Of a stretch of 9,680 bases of DNA, positions 1-5,864 are shown piece after piece. The translations under genes and the position numbers were made by a program. Positions within the stretch are counted from its first letter, which is position 1, and every line of letters begins with the position of its first letter. The stretch comes from Deltaproteobacteria bacterium (GTDB lineage: Bacteria > Desulfobacterota > DSM-4660 > Desulfatiglandales > HGW-15): positions 1-9,680 of the forward strand of contig JAFDIC010000121.1 of the NCBI GenBank assembly GCA_019308525.1, read 5' to 3'. Below the pieces are notes generated by a model that saw nothing but the letters and a program-made list of their open reading frames with translations, had not been told where the DNA came from and made no database searches.

Positions 1-134
1 CCTATGGGCTTGCGTCTCTTTCCATCCAAATCTTGTTCCACCTGTATTCGTAACGCCTCAAGAAGTTGTTCTTTCGAGATGAAACCCTTCTCCACTGCAA
101 GGGTACCGAAACGCTTCTCCAGTTCATTCATCAT
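1..134 (-). CDS. Partial hypothetical protein, GspE-N-like N-terminus (cut by window edge)
   Basis: The first 44 codons of a minus-strand gene are visible; the rest lies beyond base 1. Two consecutive ATG codons (134-132 and 131-129) are possible starts. The visible protein begins MMNELEKRFGTLAVEKGF, followed by I-S-K-E-Q-L-L-E-A-L-R-I-Q-V-E. The pattern 'R-F-G-x-L-A-V-x-K-G-F-I-x-x-E-Q-L-x-E-A-L' resembles the small helical modules found at the N-terminus of type II/IV secretion ATPases (GspE/PilB) and in short stand-alone proteins common in Desulfobacterota. No SD better than a G-run about 11 nt upstream is seen. A good promoter and a leader of about 114 nt lie upstream. Function is unknown. 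That it is coding is well supported by sense and framing; the family assignment is tentative because the C-terminus is missing. Confidence 0.6.
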   Translation of the reverse strand, partial: MMNELEKRFGTLAVEKGFISKEQLLEALRIQVEQDLDGKRRKPI

Positions 135-230
135 CAGATCTATTCCCCTGTTTGAAAGCAAGCAAAAACATTACGTCTAAAGGTTCAGGACACCCAGGGA
201 GCTTTTCTCCCTTTGGCATATGGTCCCGGG

Positions 231-253
231 CCATTTGCCCTCGCGGGAAATGG
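231..253. repeat. Inverted repeat overlapping the predicted transcription start
   Basis: CCATTT (231-236) pairs with AAATGG (248-253), and CCC (238-240) pairs with GGG (245-247). This gives a 9-bp stem with one bulged base (237) and a 4-nt loop. It covers the predicted minus-strand start at about 248, so it could be an operator or a 5' end hairpin. No T-run follows on either strand, so it is not a typical intrinsic terminator. Confidence 0.5.
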
Positions 254-254
254 C

Positions 255-283
255 ATTATAGCCATAGTAAACCGATAGTTCAA
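255..283 (-). promoter_or_regulatory. Sigma-70-type promoter for the gene at 1-134, with palindromic -10 flanks
   Basis: On the minus strand the -35 is TTGAAC (283-278), then a 17-nt spacer, then a perfect -10 TATAAT (260-255). This predicts a start near 248 and a leader of about 114 nt before the ATG at 134. The -10 is flanked by a perfect 5-bp inverted repeat, ATGGC (250-254) and GCCAT (261-265). A second inverted repeat overlaps the start site (231-253). These dyads could be operator half-sites, which is inference. Confidence 0.65.
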
Positions 284-330
284 TGAATAACTTTGATTTC
301 TGACACCCGTCATTTTCCCTGTATGCTCCT

Positions 331-1548
331 TTACTGCCCCTCATCCGCCACATTGACCCTTCTCAGAAGCCCCACAAGAGGAATCGTAGCGAGCAGAGCA
401 AGGGCACCGGTTAGAAACGCAAGGGCATAGCTGTTGTAGGCATCGAATATATACCCGGCTACAGCGGGGCCGGTAGCCGCCCCGACCGCCCAAAAGGCTG
501 ACATTAGTCCCATGATCGATCCCAGGCTTTGTGTGCCGAAGACATCTCCGGTCAACGCGCTAGATATGGCCCCGAAACCTCCCCAGAGAAACCCGAAGAC
601 AACGGCGAAAATGTAGAACATCCATAATTCCCTGGACCAGATCAGCCATATCAATGATCCGCCTTGAATTATTGAGCAGCCGATGGCAATGGCTTTTCTT
701 CCCCACATGTCTGACAGATGCCCCAGGAGTATTCTGCCGGGAATATTCGAACCACCGATGATGGCAATCACAAGGGCAGCATCCACCGCGGAGATCCCAG
801 CCTTCATGGCATAGGGCACCGTATGAACAAAGACCAGGTGTAGGCTCAAAGAGAAGAAAAACCAGGTCAAGCTCAAGAACCAAAGCTGGCTCATCCGTAA
901 CGCCTGGCTAAAGGATTGCCCCCCAATGATCTTTTTCCCGCCACCGACGTTTCTAGTCTCCGATCCCGATTCGGCCGCCTCTCCATCAGGCAAAAGGCCC
1001 AAATCGAGCGGGTCCCTCTTCAGGAGAAGAGATGTTGAACCCATGACGAGCCAGGCCATGATCCCTAGTACCAGGAACGCCATGCGCCAATCATAGGTGG
1101 AAATGAGATATGCGGCAAGAGGTGAAAGCACTATTACCCCCAAGCCTCCCCCCGAAGAAGAGATGCCAACGGCCAAGCCGCGCCTTTCCCTGAACCAGCG
1201 TGCCGTGGTGGAATTGGCAAGTGTGTATATGGGTCCGGTGCCCACAGAAAGAAGCAGGCTGTAACTCAGCAACAAATGCCAGGCTTCCCGAATCTGGCTT
1301 GTAGCAACAAGGCTCATGCCCGTGAAGGAGGCCACAAAAAAACCAACTTTCCTTGGACCATATTTGTCCAGGGCCCACCCCCCTGCAACAGCGAGGAAAA
1401 GGCACAAAAGCATATAGAGAGAAAAAATGCTGGATGTGGCCCCCCTGCTCAGGCCAAACTCCGTCTCTATGGACTCCAGAAACACGCCGAAACAATAGCG
1501 GATTCCTATTCCCATCAGACTAATGATAAGACCGGCCCCTGATATCAC
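331..1548 (-). CDS. MFS transporter, OFA/MCT-like (carboxylate carrier)
   Basis: A polytopic inner-membrane carrier of the major facilitator superfamily, about 405 residues and the usual length for a 12-helix protein. MFS motif A (G-x-x-x-D-x-x-G-x-R-K) sits after TM2 at about residues 57-67, and a second copy (GHLSDMWGRK) is at about 276-285 after TM8. The stretch RWFRERRGLAVGISSSGGGLG (about 118-137) and the polar central linker (about 187-213) are typical of oxalate/formate- and monocarboxylate-type members. The substrate is not determined but is probably an organic anion. The coordinates use a GTG at 1548. That start is doubtful: upstream in the same frame the codons read I-Y-Y-G-W before V-I-S, matching the N-terminal YYGWVI motif of the family, and the SD (1572-1580) is ideally placed for an ATC at 1563. 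It is the last gene of the operon with the methyltransferase-like gene, whose stop at 1580 is about 16 nt away. Confidence 0.85.
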   Translation of the reverse strand: MISGAGLIISLMGIGIRYCFGVFLESIETEFGLSRGATSSIFSLYMLLCLFLAVAGGWALDKYGPRKVGFFVASFTGMSLVATSQIREAWHLLLSYSLLLSVGTGPIYTLANSTTARWFRERRGLAVGISSSGGGLGVIVLSPLAAYLISTYDWRMAFLVLGIMAWLVMGSTSLLLKRDPLDLGLLPDGEAAESGSETRNVGGGKKIIGGQSFSQALRMSQLWFLSLTWFFFSLSLHLVFVHTVPYAMKAGISAVDAALVIAIIGGSNIPGRILLGHLSDMWGRKAIAIGCSIIQGGSLIWLIWSRELWMFYIFAVVFGFLWGGFGAISSALTGDVFGTQSLGSIMGLMSAFWAVGAATGPAVAGYIFDAYNSYALAFLTGALALLATIPLVGLLRRVNVADEGQ

Positions 1549-1571
1549 CCAGCCGTAATAGATAGCGACAT

Positions 1572-1580
1572 CCTCCCTTT
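1572..1580 (-). promoter_or_regulatory. Ribosome binding site deciding the MFS start
   Basis: The minus strand reads AAAGGGAGG here, overlapping the TGA stop of the upstream gene (1582-1580). The only ATG near it (1571-1569) touches the SD directly and opens a frame that stops after 8 codons. In the MFS frame an ATC at 1563 lies 8 nt downstream, the ideal distance. The GTG at 1548 lies 23 nt downstream, which is too far. Confidence 0.5.
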
Positions 1581-2608
1581 CACCGCTTTGTTTCGTAGTA
1601 TTGTTTCACGGTATCGATCATTGTTTGCAAATTCTCTCTTCTGGTCATCGAAGGGACGCTGCATCCGGTCATCAAGATAAACCTAGTCCTTCCTCCAACA
1701 CGAAGACACCTGGTGGTGTCCGTTCTTACGCTTTCTTCATCACCCAGGAGCAAGGAGTTAACCGGATCTACATTCCCTCCCAGAACCGTTCCCTCCCCGA
1801 GGCGTTGTTTGGCCATGGCCAGGTCCATGCATTGGTCAAGGCTCACGATACGGGCCCCGCTTTCCTCCATGGCCTCAAGCAGGGGGAAGGTATCTCCACA
1901 AATGTGCAGCATACAAGGAATACCCAATGTACGAATAAGTTCCTTCAAACTCGGGAGCACAAACCTCCGGAACATCAAGGGGGAGATCATGGTTGCAGAT
2001 GCGGATGGCTCAGGGATAAACATCACGTGGACCCCGTTCTTGATGAGCGCCTTGCCGTACTCCTTCAAAAACCCATTTATTCTGCCCAGGATTGAATCCA
2101 GCAAAAGGGGGGTTCTATGTGTCATCCTCAGGGTCTGTTCAATTCCGAAAATGTTACCTGCTGTGGTGAAGGGGCCCGGTAGAGCTCCCAGTACGGGAAT
2201 TTCACCCCTGCTATAGCGGCTTAGTCCCCTGGCAATTTCCAGGACAAGGGGCAGCCTGCCGTCTTTTTCCGGATCCGGAACAGGCACCTTCTCAAGATCC
2301 TCTTCAGAGGTGACCCTTATGTCCAGGGAATCCATGATCGGTCCCTTGTCACGAAAGTGTACCTTGCACCCAAAGGCATCGTAGATGGGGGAGGGTTCGG
2401 CATAGGCAAAGAATGCATCATATCCCATTGCCTCCCTTGCCCTTATCTTGGCCTCCACCACCAGCTTGGGTTCAAAGGCAAGTCTTGATACGGGCAGATC
2501 AGAAAAATTCGTTGCCGACCATCCAGACACCATGGGCAGTATGGGGACACGATCACGTGGTTCTCCGTTCAGTGTATCCATCAACCTGTCCATCTCCGTA
2601 TAGGCCAT
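1580..2608 (-). CDS. URO-D family protein, MtaA/MtbA-like methylcobamide methyltransferase
   Basis: A cytoplasmic TIM-barrel protein of the uroporphyrinogen decarboxylase superfamily, 342 residues from the chosen start. It resembles the methyltransferase branch (MtaA/MtbA/CmuA-like), not haem-pathway HemE, because the RQAGRY-type N-terminal motif of HemE is absent. The branch's zinc site is visible as His235-x-Cys237 (LHICGD) plus Cys316 (MTGCSVPSM, then E-N-L-x-T-M-I). E-P-S-A-S at about 200-204 and the I-S-P-x-M-F motif that follows are also typical. Family members move a methyl group between a corrinoid protein and a thiol or pterin; the acceptor here is unknown. ATG 2608 is chosen because GGAGGG lies 6 nt before it; the earlier in-frame ATG at 2629 would place that SD inside the gene. 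No corrinoid protein is encoded nearby. Decarboxylase or another lyase activity is also possible. Confidence 0.85.
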   Translation of the reverse strand: MAYTEMDRLMDTLNGEPRDRVPILPMVSGWSATNFSDLPVSRLAFEPKLVVEAKIRAREAMGYDAFFAYAEPSPIYDAFGCKVHFRDKGPIMDSLDIRVTSEEDLEKVPVPDPEKDGRLPLVLEIARGLSRYSRGEIPVLGALPGPFTTAGNIFGIEQTLRMTHRTPLLLDSILGRINGFLKEYGKALIKNGVHVMFIPEPSASATMISPLMFRRFVLPSLKELIRTLGIPCMLHICGDTFPLLEAMEESGARIVSLDQCMDLAMAKQRLGEGTVLGGNVDPVNSLLLGDEESVRTDTTRCLRVGGRTRFILMTGCSVPSMTRRENLQTMIDTVKQYYETKR

Positions 2609-2709
2609 GTTTTTCCCTCCTGGCGCCATCCCTCACGCTTACTTTTTTCAGGAGACTCATTGCCCTCTTGTCGTGGTCATCGGAACACTTTTCGCCAGCC
2701 CCTTATGAG

Positions 2710-3288
2710 TCAATCGTAATATCCATGTCCGCCACAGGCGGGGCAGACAGATCCAAGCCTCAGGGCATAGGACTCACCGCATGAAGAACATAGCCCGGTA
2801 GGAATACGTTCGGCCTCCTTCAAGGCCCTTTTGAGCCTCACCCCCTTGGTCCCTACGATAGTTGATCCTCTCTCAATGATTTCCCCTGCAACCTCCTCAA
2901 ATCTTGGTTTACCCCCTGCTCTCTTGGACCTCTCAAACCAGCCATGAATATGGGGATACTCCTGGAGCGCTTCCTGCTTGATCCAGGCCCTCACACCGAC
3001 GAGGCTTTTACGATCATAACCGGTCAATGCGAACTTTCCCCAGTCGAGCACCTGTAAGAACCCGTTTCCGATAGTGCAAGGCGTCAGCATCTGCACTGCG
3101 TCGGGCAGGCAAACCACGGTTTCAGTGACTATGTTGAGGTAGGGAGTCTGTCCAAGATCATTAAGAACCTTGTCTATCATTATTCCCCCAAGCAATAGAC
3201 CTGGAGAGCGGTATCCATGAAACTCCTCCATCTGGACGATGAAATCCGAAATGCCTATGCCACATATTTTTTCTCCGTGTCTCGTCAT
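2710..3288 (-). CDS. FmdE family protein with C-terminal zinc ribbon
   Basis: A 192-residue relative of subunit E of formylmethanofuran dehydrogenase, a family also widespread in non-methanogens. The FmdE core is residues 20-105: FHGYRSPGLLLGG (23-35), then C60-L-P-D-A-V-Q-M-L-T-P-C71-T, then D-W-G-K-F-A-L-T-G-Y-D-R at 82-93. A C-terminal four-cysteine ribbon (C167-x2-C170, C182-x2-C185) should bind zinc or iron. The usual N-terminal H-G-H-x-C-P-G is changed to H-G-Y-R-S-P-G, so two presumed metal ligands are missing. It is the first gene of the operon leading to the methyltransferase-like gene (101-nt gap), which suggests a role in C1 or metal/cofactor handling (inference). The ATG at 3288 is preferred because the domain starts just after it and the longer frame (to 3354) runs through the promoter; ATG 3312 is an alternative. 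Confidence 0.8.
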   Translation of the reverse strand: MTRHGEKICGIGISDFIVQMEEFHGYRSPGLLLGGIMIDKVLNDLGQTPYLNIVTETVVCLPDAVQMLTPCTIGNGFLQVLDWGKFALTGYDRKSLVGVRAWIKQEALQEYPHIHGWFERSKRAGGKPRFEEVAGEIIERGSTIVGTKGVRLKRALKEAERIPTGLCSSCGESYALRLGSVCPACGGHGYYD

Positions 3289-3303
3289 TGCCCCTGTTCT
3301 TTC

Positions 3304-3332
3304 TTGAAGCATCCGGTCAGTGCATGTATAAA
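3304..3332 (+). promoter_or_regulatory. Promoter of cinA
   Basis: TTGAAG (3304-3309), a 17-nt spacer and TATAAA (3327-3332) fit a sigma-70-type promoter. The start would be near 3339, giving a 5' leader of about 137 nt before the ATG at 3476. The -35 lies inside the transcribed leader of the opposing operon. Confidence 0.55.
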
Positions 3333-3359
3333 TACTATAATAAGAGGGCTGCAAGTCAA
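3332..3359 (-). promoter_or_regulatory. Promoter of the fmdE-like/methyltransferase/MFS operon
   Basis: The minus strand shows TTGACT (3359-3354), a 16-nt spacer and TAGTAT (3337-3332). The predicted start near 3325 gives a leader of about 37 nt to the ATG at 3288. The -10 shares base 3332 with the -10 of the plus-strand cinA promoter, so the two cannot be occupied together. Confidence 0.45.
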
Positions 3360-3475
3360 GAAAAAAGCAGTTTAGCTCAATATTGATAACTTATTCCCAG
3401 TATTTTTCCCTTACTTTCAAGGCTTTGTACCCGGTGCCTGGGAAATCCACCCTGGGATTCAGGGGGGTTGTTTGG

Positions 3476-4702
3476 ATGCATGTAGAACTTGTGATCGTGG
3501 GGACGGAACTGTTGCTGGGAGAACTTGTGGACACAAATGCAAGGTTCCTCGCAACATCTTTGCGCGATATCGGACTGGACGTCCTGTACAAGACCACAGT
3601 GGGTGATAACGAAGCCAGGATAACCCAAGTCATAAACATCGCCCTTGATCGCTCGGACATCGTGATCACCTCTGGAGGTCTGGGACCTACCCTTGACGAT
3701 GTCACACGCCCTGCAATTGCCAAGGCAACCGGCCGAAAACTGGTTTATAGCATTGAACTTGAAAGACAGATTGCCGAGAAATTCCGCTCTTTCGGCAAGA
3801 AAATGTCGGAGAACAACAAACGCCAAGCTTTTATCCCCGAGGGTGCGATCCCCCTGCCCAACCCGGCAGGCACAGCACCATGCTTCCTGAGCGAAGACGT
3901 ATCCGGAAGGGGCATAGTCATTGCATTACCAGGTGTACCCAGGGAACTCCAATACATGATGGAACGCAGGGTCGTTCCCCTGCTTGCAGAAAGGATGGGA
4001 GGTGCAAGGTTTACAAAGGTCAAGATTCTCAGGACTTGCGCGGTCGGTGAAAGTAACGTGGACAGGGTAATCAGTGATCTTATGGGCTCAGAGAACCCGA
4101 CAATAGGTTTGGCGGCCCATGCAGGGCAAACCGATGTTCGGATTACCGCCAAAGGATGCACGGCCGCCGAGGCAGATGCGATGATTGCCTCAATGGAGGA
4201 AGAAATCAGGCAACGCCTGGGGATAGCCGTTTACGGCACAGGCCGGGAGACTCTTGTCGAGGTGCTCGGTCGCCTGCTCTCCGCCAAAGGGCTCAAACTA
4301 GGGATCGTTGATACCGTCACAGGTGGGCTCCTGGGCCGTGAACTGTCAGAAGCAGGCTTCTCCGACCTGCTTTTCGGGAATTTGTGTTTTTCTGATATTC
4401 GCGCTGCCTTGCGTGGCCTTGATCTCACCCCCCCAGACCCCGCCAACCTGCAAAATCCCGAAGAGATTCTCACGCAAGCGGCAAGGTCTATTGCCCCTCC
4501 TTCGGGAGTTGGGTTAGCGCTCCTGGGGCCCTTTGGTAACAACTCAACATTCGTCGCTGTTTCCGGTCCCGGAAGTCTCAGGATATCTAGACAGGTCCGC
4601 CCCTTCAAGGACTCCAATTACTTCCGCAGGTGGATTATTGTCCAGGCGCTGGATTGGGTTCGAAGGGCTGTTCTGGGTGAACTGGAATCGCCTGCGGATT
4701 GA
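3476..4702 (+). CDS. cinA: CinA family protein with intact COG1058 domain and degenerate PncC-type C-terminus
   Basis: A 408-residue protein of normal CinA length. Residues 1-170 are the MoaB/MogA-like (COG1058) domain with canonical motifs: GTELLLGE (9-16), DTNARFLA (19-26), ITSGGLGPTLDD (64-75), N-P-A-G-T-A-P (129-135) and L-P-G-V-P-R-E (151-157). In characterised CinA proteins this domain has ADP-ribose pyrophosphatase activity. A linker domain follows (about 175-250). The C-terminal domain (from about 270) should be nicotinamide-nucleotide amidase (PncC). Its A-E-S-C-T-G-G signature reads V-D-T-V-T-G-G (278-284), so the nucleophilic Ser is Thr280, and the downstream G-x-x-x-x-Y-S-N-x-x-K and T-G-I-A-G-P-G-G motifs are not preserved. 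Amidase activity is probably lost. ATG 3476 is chosen because AGGGGGG lies 8 nt upstream and M-H-V-E-L-V-I-V-G-T is the normal N-terminus; an in-frame extension to 3383 is not supported. Confidence 0.9.
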   Translation: MHVELVIVGTELLLGELVDTNARFLATSLRDIGLDVLYKTTVGDNEARITQVINIALDRSDIVITSGGLGPTLDDVTRPAIAKATGRKLVYSIELERQIAEKFRSFGKKMSENNKRQAFIPEGAIPLPNPAGTAPCFLSEDVSGRGIVIALPGVPRELQYMMERRVVPLLAERMGGARFTKVKILRTCAVGESNVDRVISDLMGSENPTIGLAAHAGQTDVRITAKGCTAAEADAMIASMEEEIRQRLGIAVYGTGRETLVEVLGRLLSAKGLKLGIVDTVTGGLLGRELSEAGFSDLLFGNLCFSDIRAALRGLDLTPPDPANLQNPEEILTQAARSIAPPSGVGLALLGPFGNNSTFVAVSGPGSLRISRQVRPFKDSNYFRRWIIVQALDWVRRAVLGELESPAD

Positions 4703-4770
4703 GCACAACCCATCAAGACCCTGCTTTGCCGCGACAGCTTGACCACGGGCGCTGGTGTGGTGTCCTCCTC

Positions 4771-5310
4771 TCACCAGAAGATAATCTTGTAGAGCTTGTC
4801 GGCAAGGTTCTTGTCCAAACCCTTGAGAATCTTGTACTGCTCCCATGCCTTGTTAATGCTCCTTATCCTTTCGTACGCAGCACCCAGGTAGAAATGGGCC
4901 TCTGCATTGTTCGGCTCGGCCTCGACCAGTTTCTCAAAAACCTCGATAGCCTCGAACGGCATACCCATTTTCCCGTAGCTGATACCCAAGCCCATCAATG
5001 CCTTCGATTCTCCTGGTTTGATTCTTAGAGCCTTCTGATATGTCTCGATGGCCTTTTTGTATTTGTTGATTTGAGTGTATCCTTCTGCCAAGAGCAACAA
5101 AACTTCATAGTTTAATGGATCTTTCTTGACGATTCTTTCAAGGTGCTTTACGGCCTGTTTATTTCTTCCCGACTCAAAAAGCTCTGTTGCCTCTTGGACA
5201 TCATCCTCGGAAAAGGCCAGGTTCCCCCATAGGCAAAATACAACAAAAAACATGCCAAACATTACCAAAATATTGAGTTTTATGTTAAGTTGTCTTTTCA
5301 TCGGTTTCAT
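4771..5310 (-). CDS. Exported tetratricopeptide repeat (TPR) protein
   Basis: A 179-residue protein. Residues 1-34 form a signal peptide or membrane anchor: basic start (K-P-M-K-R), hydrophobic core L-N-I-L-V-M-F-G-M-F-F-V-V-F, probable cleavage near L-A-F-S/E-D. The cysteine at about 26 lacks a proper lipobox, so a lipoprotein is unlikely. The rest is four consecutive 34-residue TPR units (about 35-68, 69-102, 103-136, 137-170) with the expected A/G at position 8 and P near position 32, for example KKAIETYQKALRIKPGES. It probably acts outside the cytoplasmic membrane as a protein-binding scaffold; the partner is unknown. AAGGAGGG lies just upstream (3 nt spacing from GGAGG to ATG 5310; about 12 nt to the alternative ATG 5301). 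It is transcribed alone and converges on cinA, leaving a 68-nt gap with no clear terminator. Confidence 0.85.
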   Translation of the reverse strand: MKPMKRQLNIKLNILVMFGMFFVVFCLWGNLAFSEDDVQEATELFESGRNKQAVKHLERIVKKDPLNYEVLLLLAEGYTQINKYKKAIETYQKALRIKPGESKALMGLGISYGKMGMPFEAIEVFEKLVEAEPNNAEAHFYLGAAYERIRSINKAWEQYKILKGLDKNLADKLYKIIFW

Positions 5311-5391
5311 TTCCCTCCTTGAAAGTAGACCCTATTCTTATTCCCAGCATGAGGAAATATCTTTTCTTGTGCAGGCTTTCAAGAGATTCTA

Positions 5392-5420
5392 TAGATATAT
5401 TTGCCTTTATTTTGTGTCAA
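5392..5420 (-). promoter_or_regulatory. Promoter of the TPR gene
   Basis: The minus strand has a perfect -35 TTGACA (5420-5415). The -10 is weak: TATCTA (5397-5392) at 17-nt spacing, or TATATC at 15. The surroundings are AT-rich. The leader to ATG 5310 would be about 75 nt. Confidence 0.45.
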
Positions 5421-5452
5421 TTTTGAATAATAGTTTGACCTGGCCCTATTGA

Positions 5453-5650
5453 TCTGATAAGAATACCCCGATTTTATGCCCTGCATGCGGGATCCCCCCT
5501 GGTACAAGCAAGCTTATCGTCTCTCTTGGAGAAAAGGGCCTGAACATGTATGGCCAAGCTTCCTTCTTGGTGTTTGGCCCAAAGGCCGTGCAAAAGCCAC
5601 AAACTCCTCCCTTCAGGGAATGGAGAGATGCCAGCGGGTTCAAAGGGTAA
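5453..5650 (+). pseudogene. Possible short coding remnant with a CPACG motif
   Basis: An open frame of 65 codons follows a TGA (5450-5452) and ends at TAA (5648-5650). It has no ATG/GTG/TTG start before ATG 5546, so only the last 34 residues (MYGQASFLVFGPKAVQKP...) could be made by normal initiation; AAGGG lies 7 nt before that ATG. Upstream in the same frame the codons give L-C-P-A-C-G, half of a zinc-ribbon motif, suggesting the tail of a decayed gene. No family is recognised. The antisense frame over the same bases is also open and equally unassigned, so this is a weak call. Confidence 0.2.
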
Positions 5651-5864
5651 TTTTTCGGTTATGACCTGGCCAATGTCAAATATTTTTTGAACCTCTTCAA
5701 CCTAACAAACACGGCGGGTTTTGCGTATTCCTCGGCTCGCTGCGCTGTTCTTCCGGGAAACTCTTTATGGTTTTCAAGGTTCGCCCTGCCTTGACAAGGA
5801 GTATCGTAGGCTGTTTTTTCCAGGGCATCATCGTTGTGAAGCTAACCATCAGAGGAGGGGCCAA

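Larger units (their letters stand above)
5311..5864. other. Gene-poor intergenic stretch between the TPR gene and ihfA
   Basis: About 550 bases without a recognised gene. The left part (5311-5420) is AT-rich and holds the TPR-gene promoter. The centre (5453-5650) has a short open plus-strand frame that looks weakly protein-like (listed separately). The right part (5651-5864) has small inverted repeats: TTGAA/TTCAA (5687-5700), CAAGG/CCTTG (5775-5793) and the overlapping CCTTGACAAGG (5789-5799), followed by a T6 run (5814-5819). No tRNA, known riboswitch or transposon end is recognised. A convincing ihfA promoter is not visible: TTGACA at 5791-5796 has only TTTTTT at the right distance. Confidence 0.5.

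Noticed and set aside
196..212. AGGGAG/CTCCCT hairpin as a terminator of the MFS operon
   Set aside because: The stem is only 6 bp with no T-run on the minus strand, and it lies beyond the next unit's promoter.
2609..2629. Longer start for the methyltransferase-like protein (2629)
   Set aside because: The GGAGGG that serves as SD for ATG 2608 would be internal; the extra residues are not family-like.
3289..3354. Upstream extension of the FmdE-like protein to an ATG at 3354
   Set aside because: It runs through the predicted promoter elements and lacks an SD; family similarity begins after ATG 3288.
4703..4777. CTGGTG/CACCAG pair between cinA and the TPR gene as a terminator
   Set aside because: The loop is long (14 nt), there is no T-run, and the right arm lies in the TPR coding end.
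5721..5864. 48-residue N-terminal extension of ihfA
   Set aside because: It has no IHF/HU similarity, and the strong SD and normal N-terminus are at 5865.
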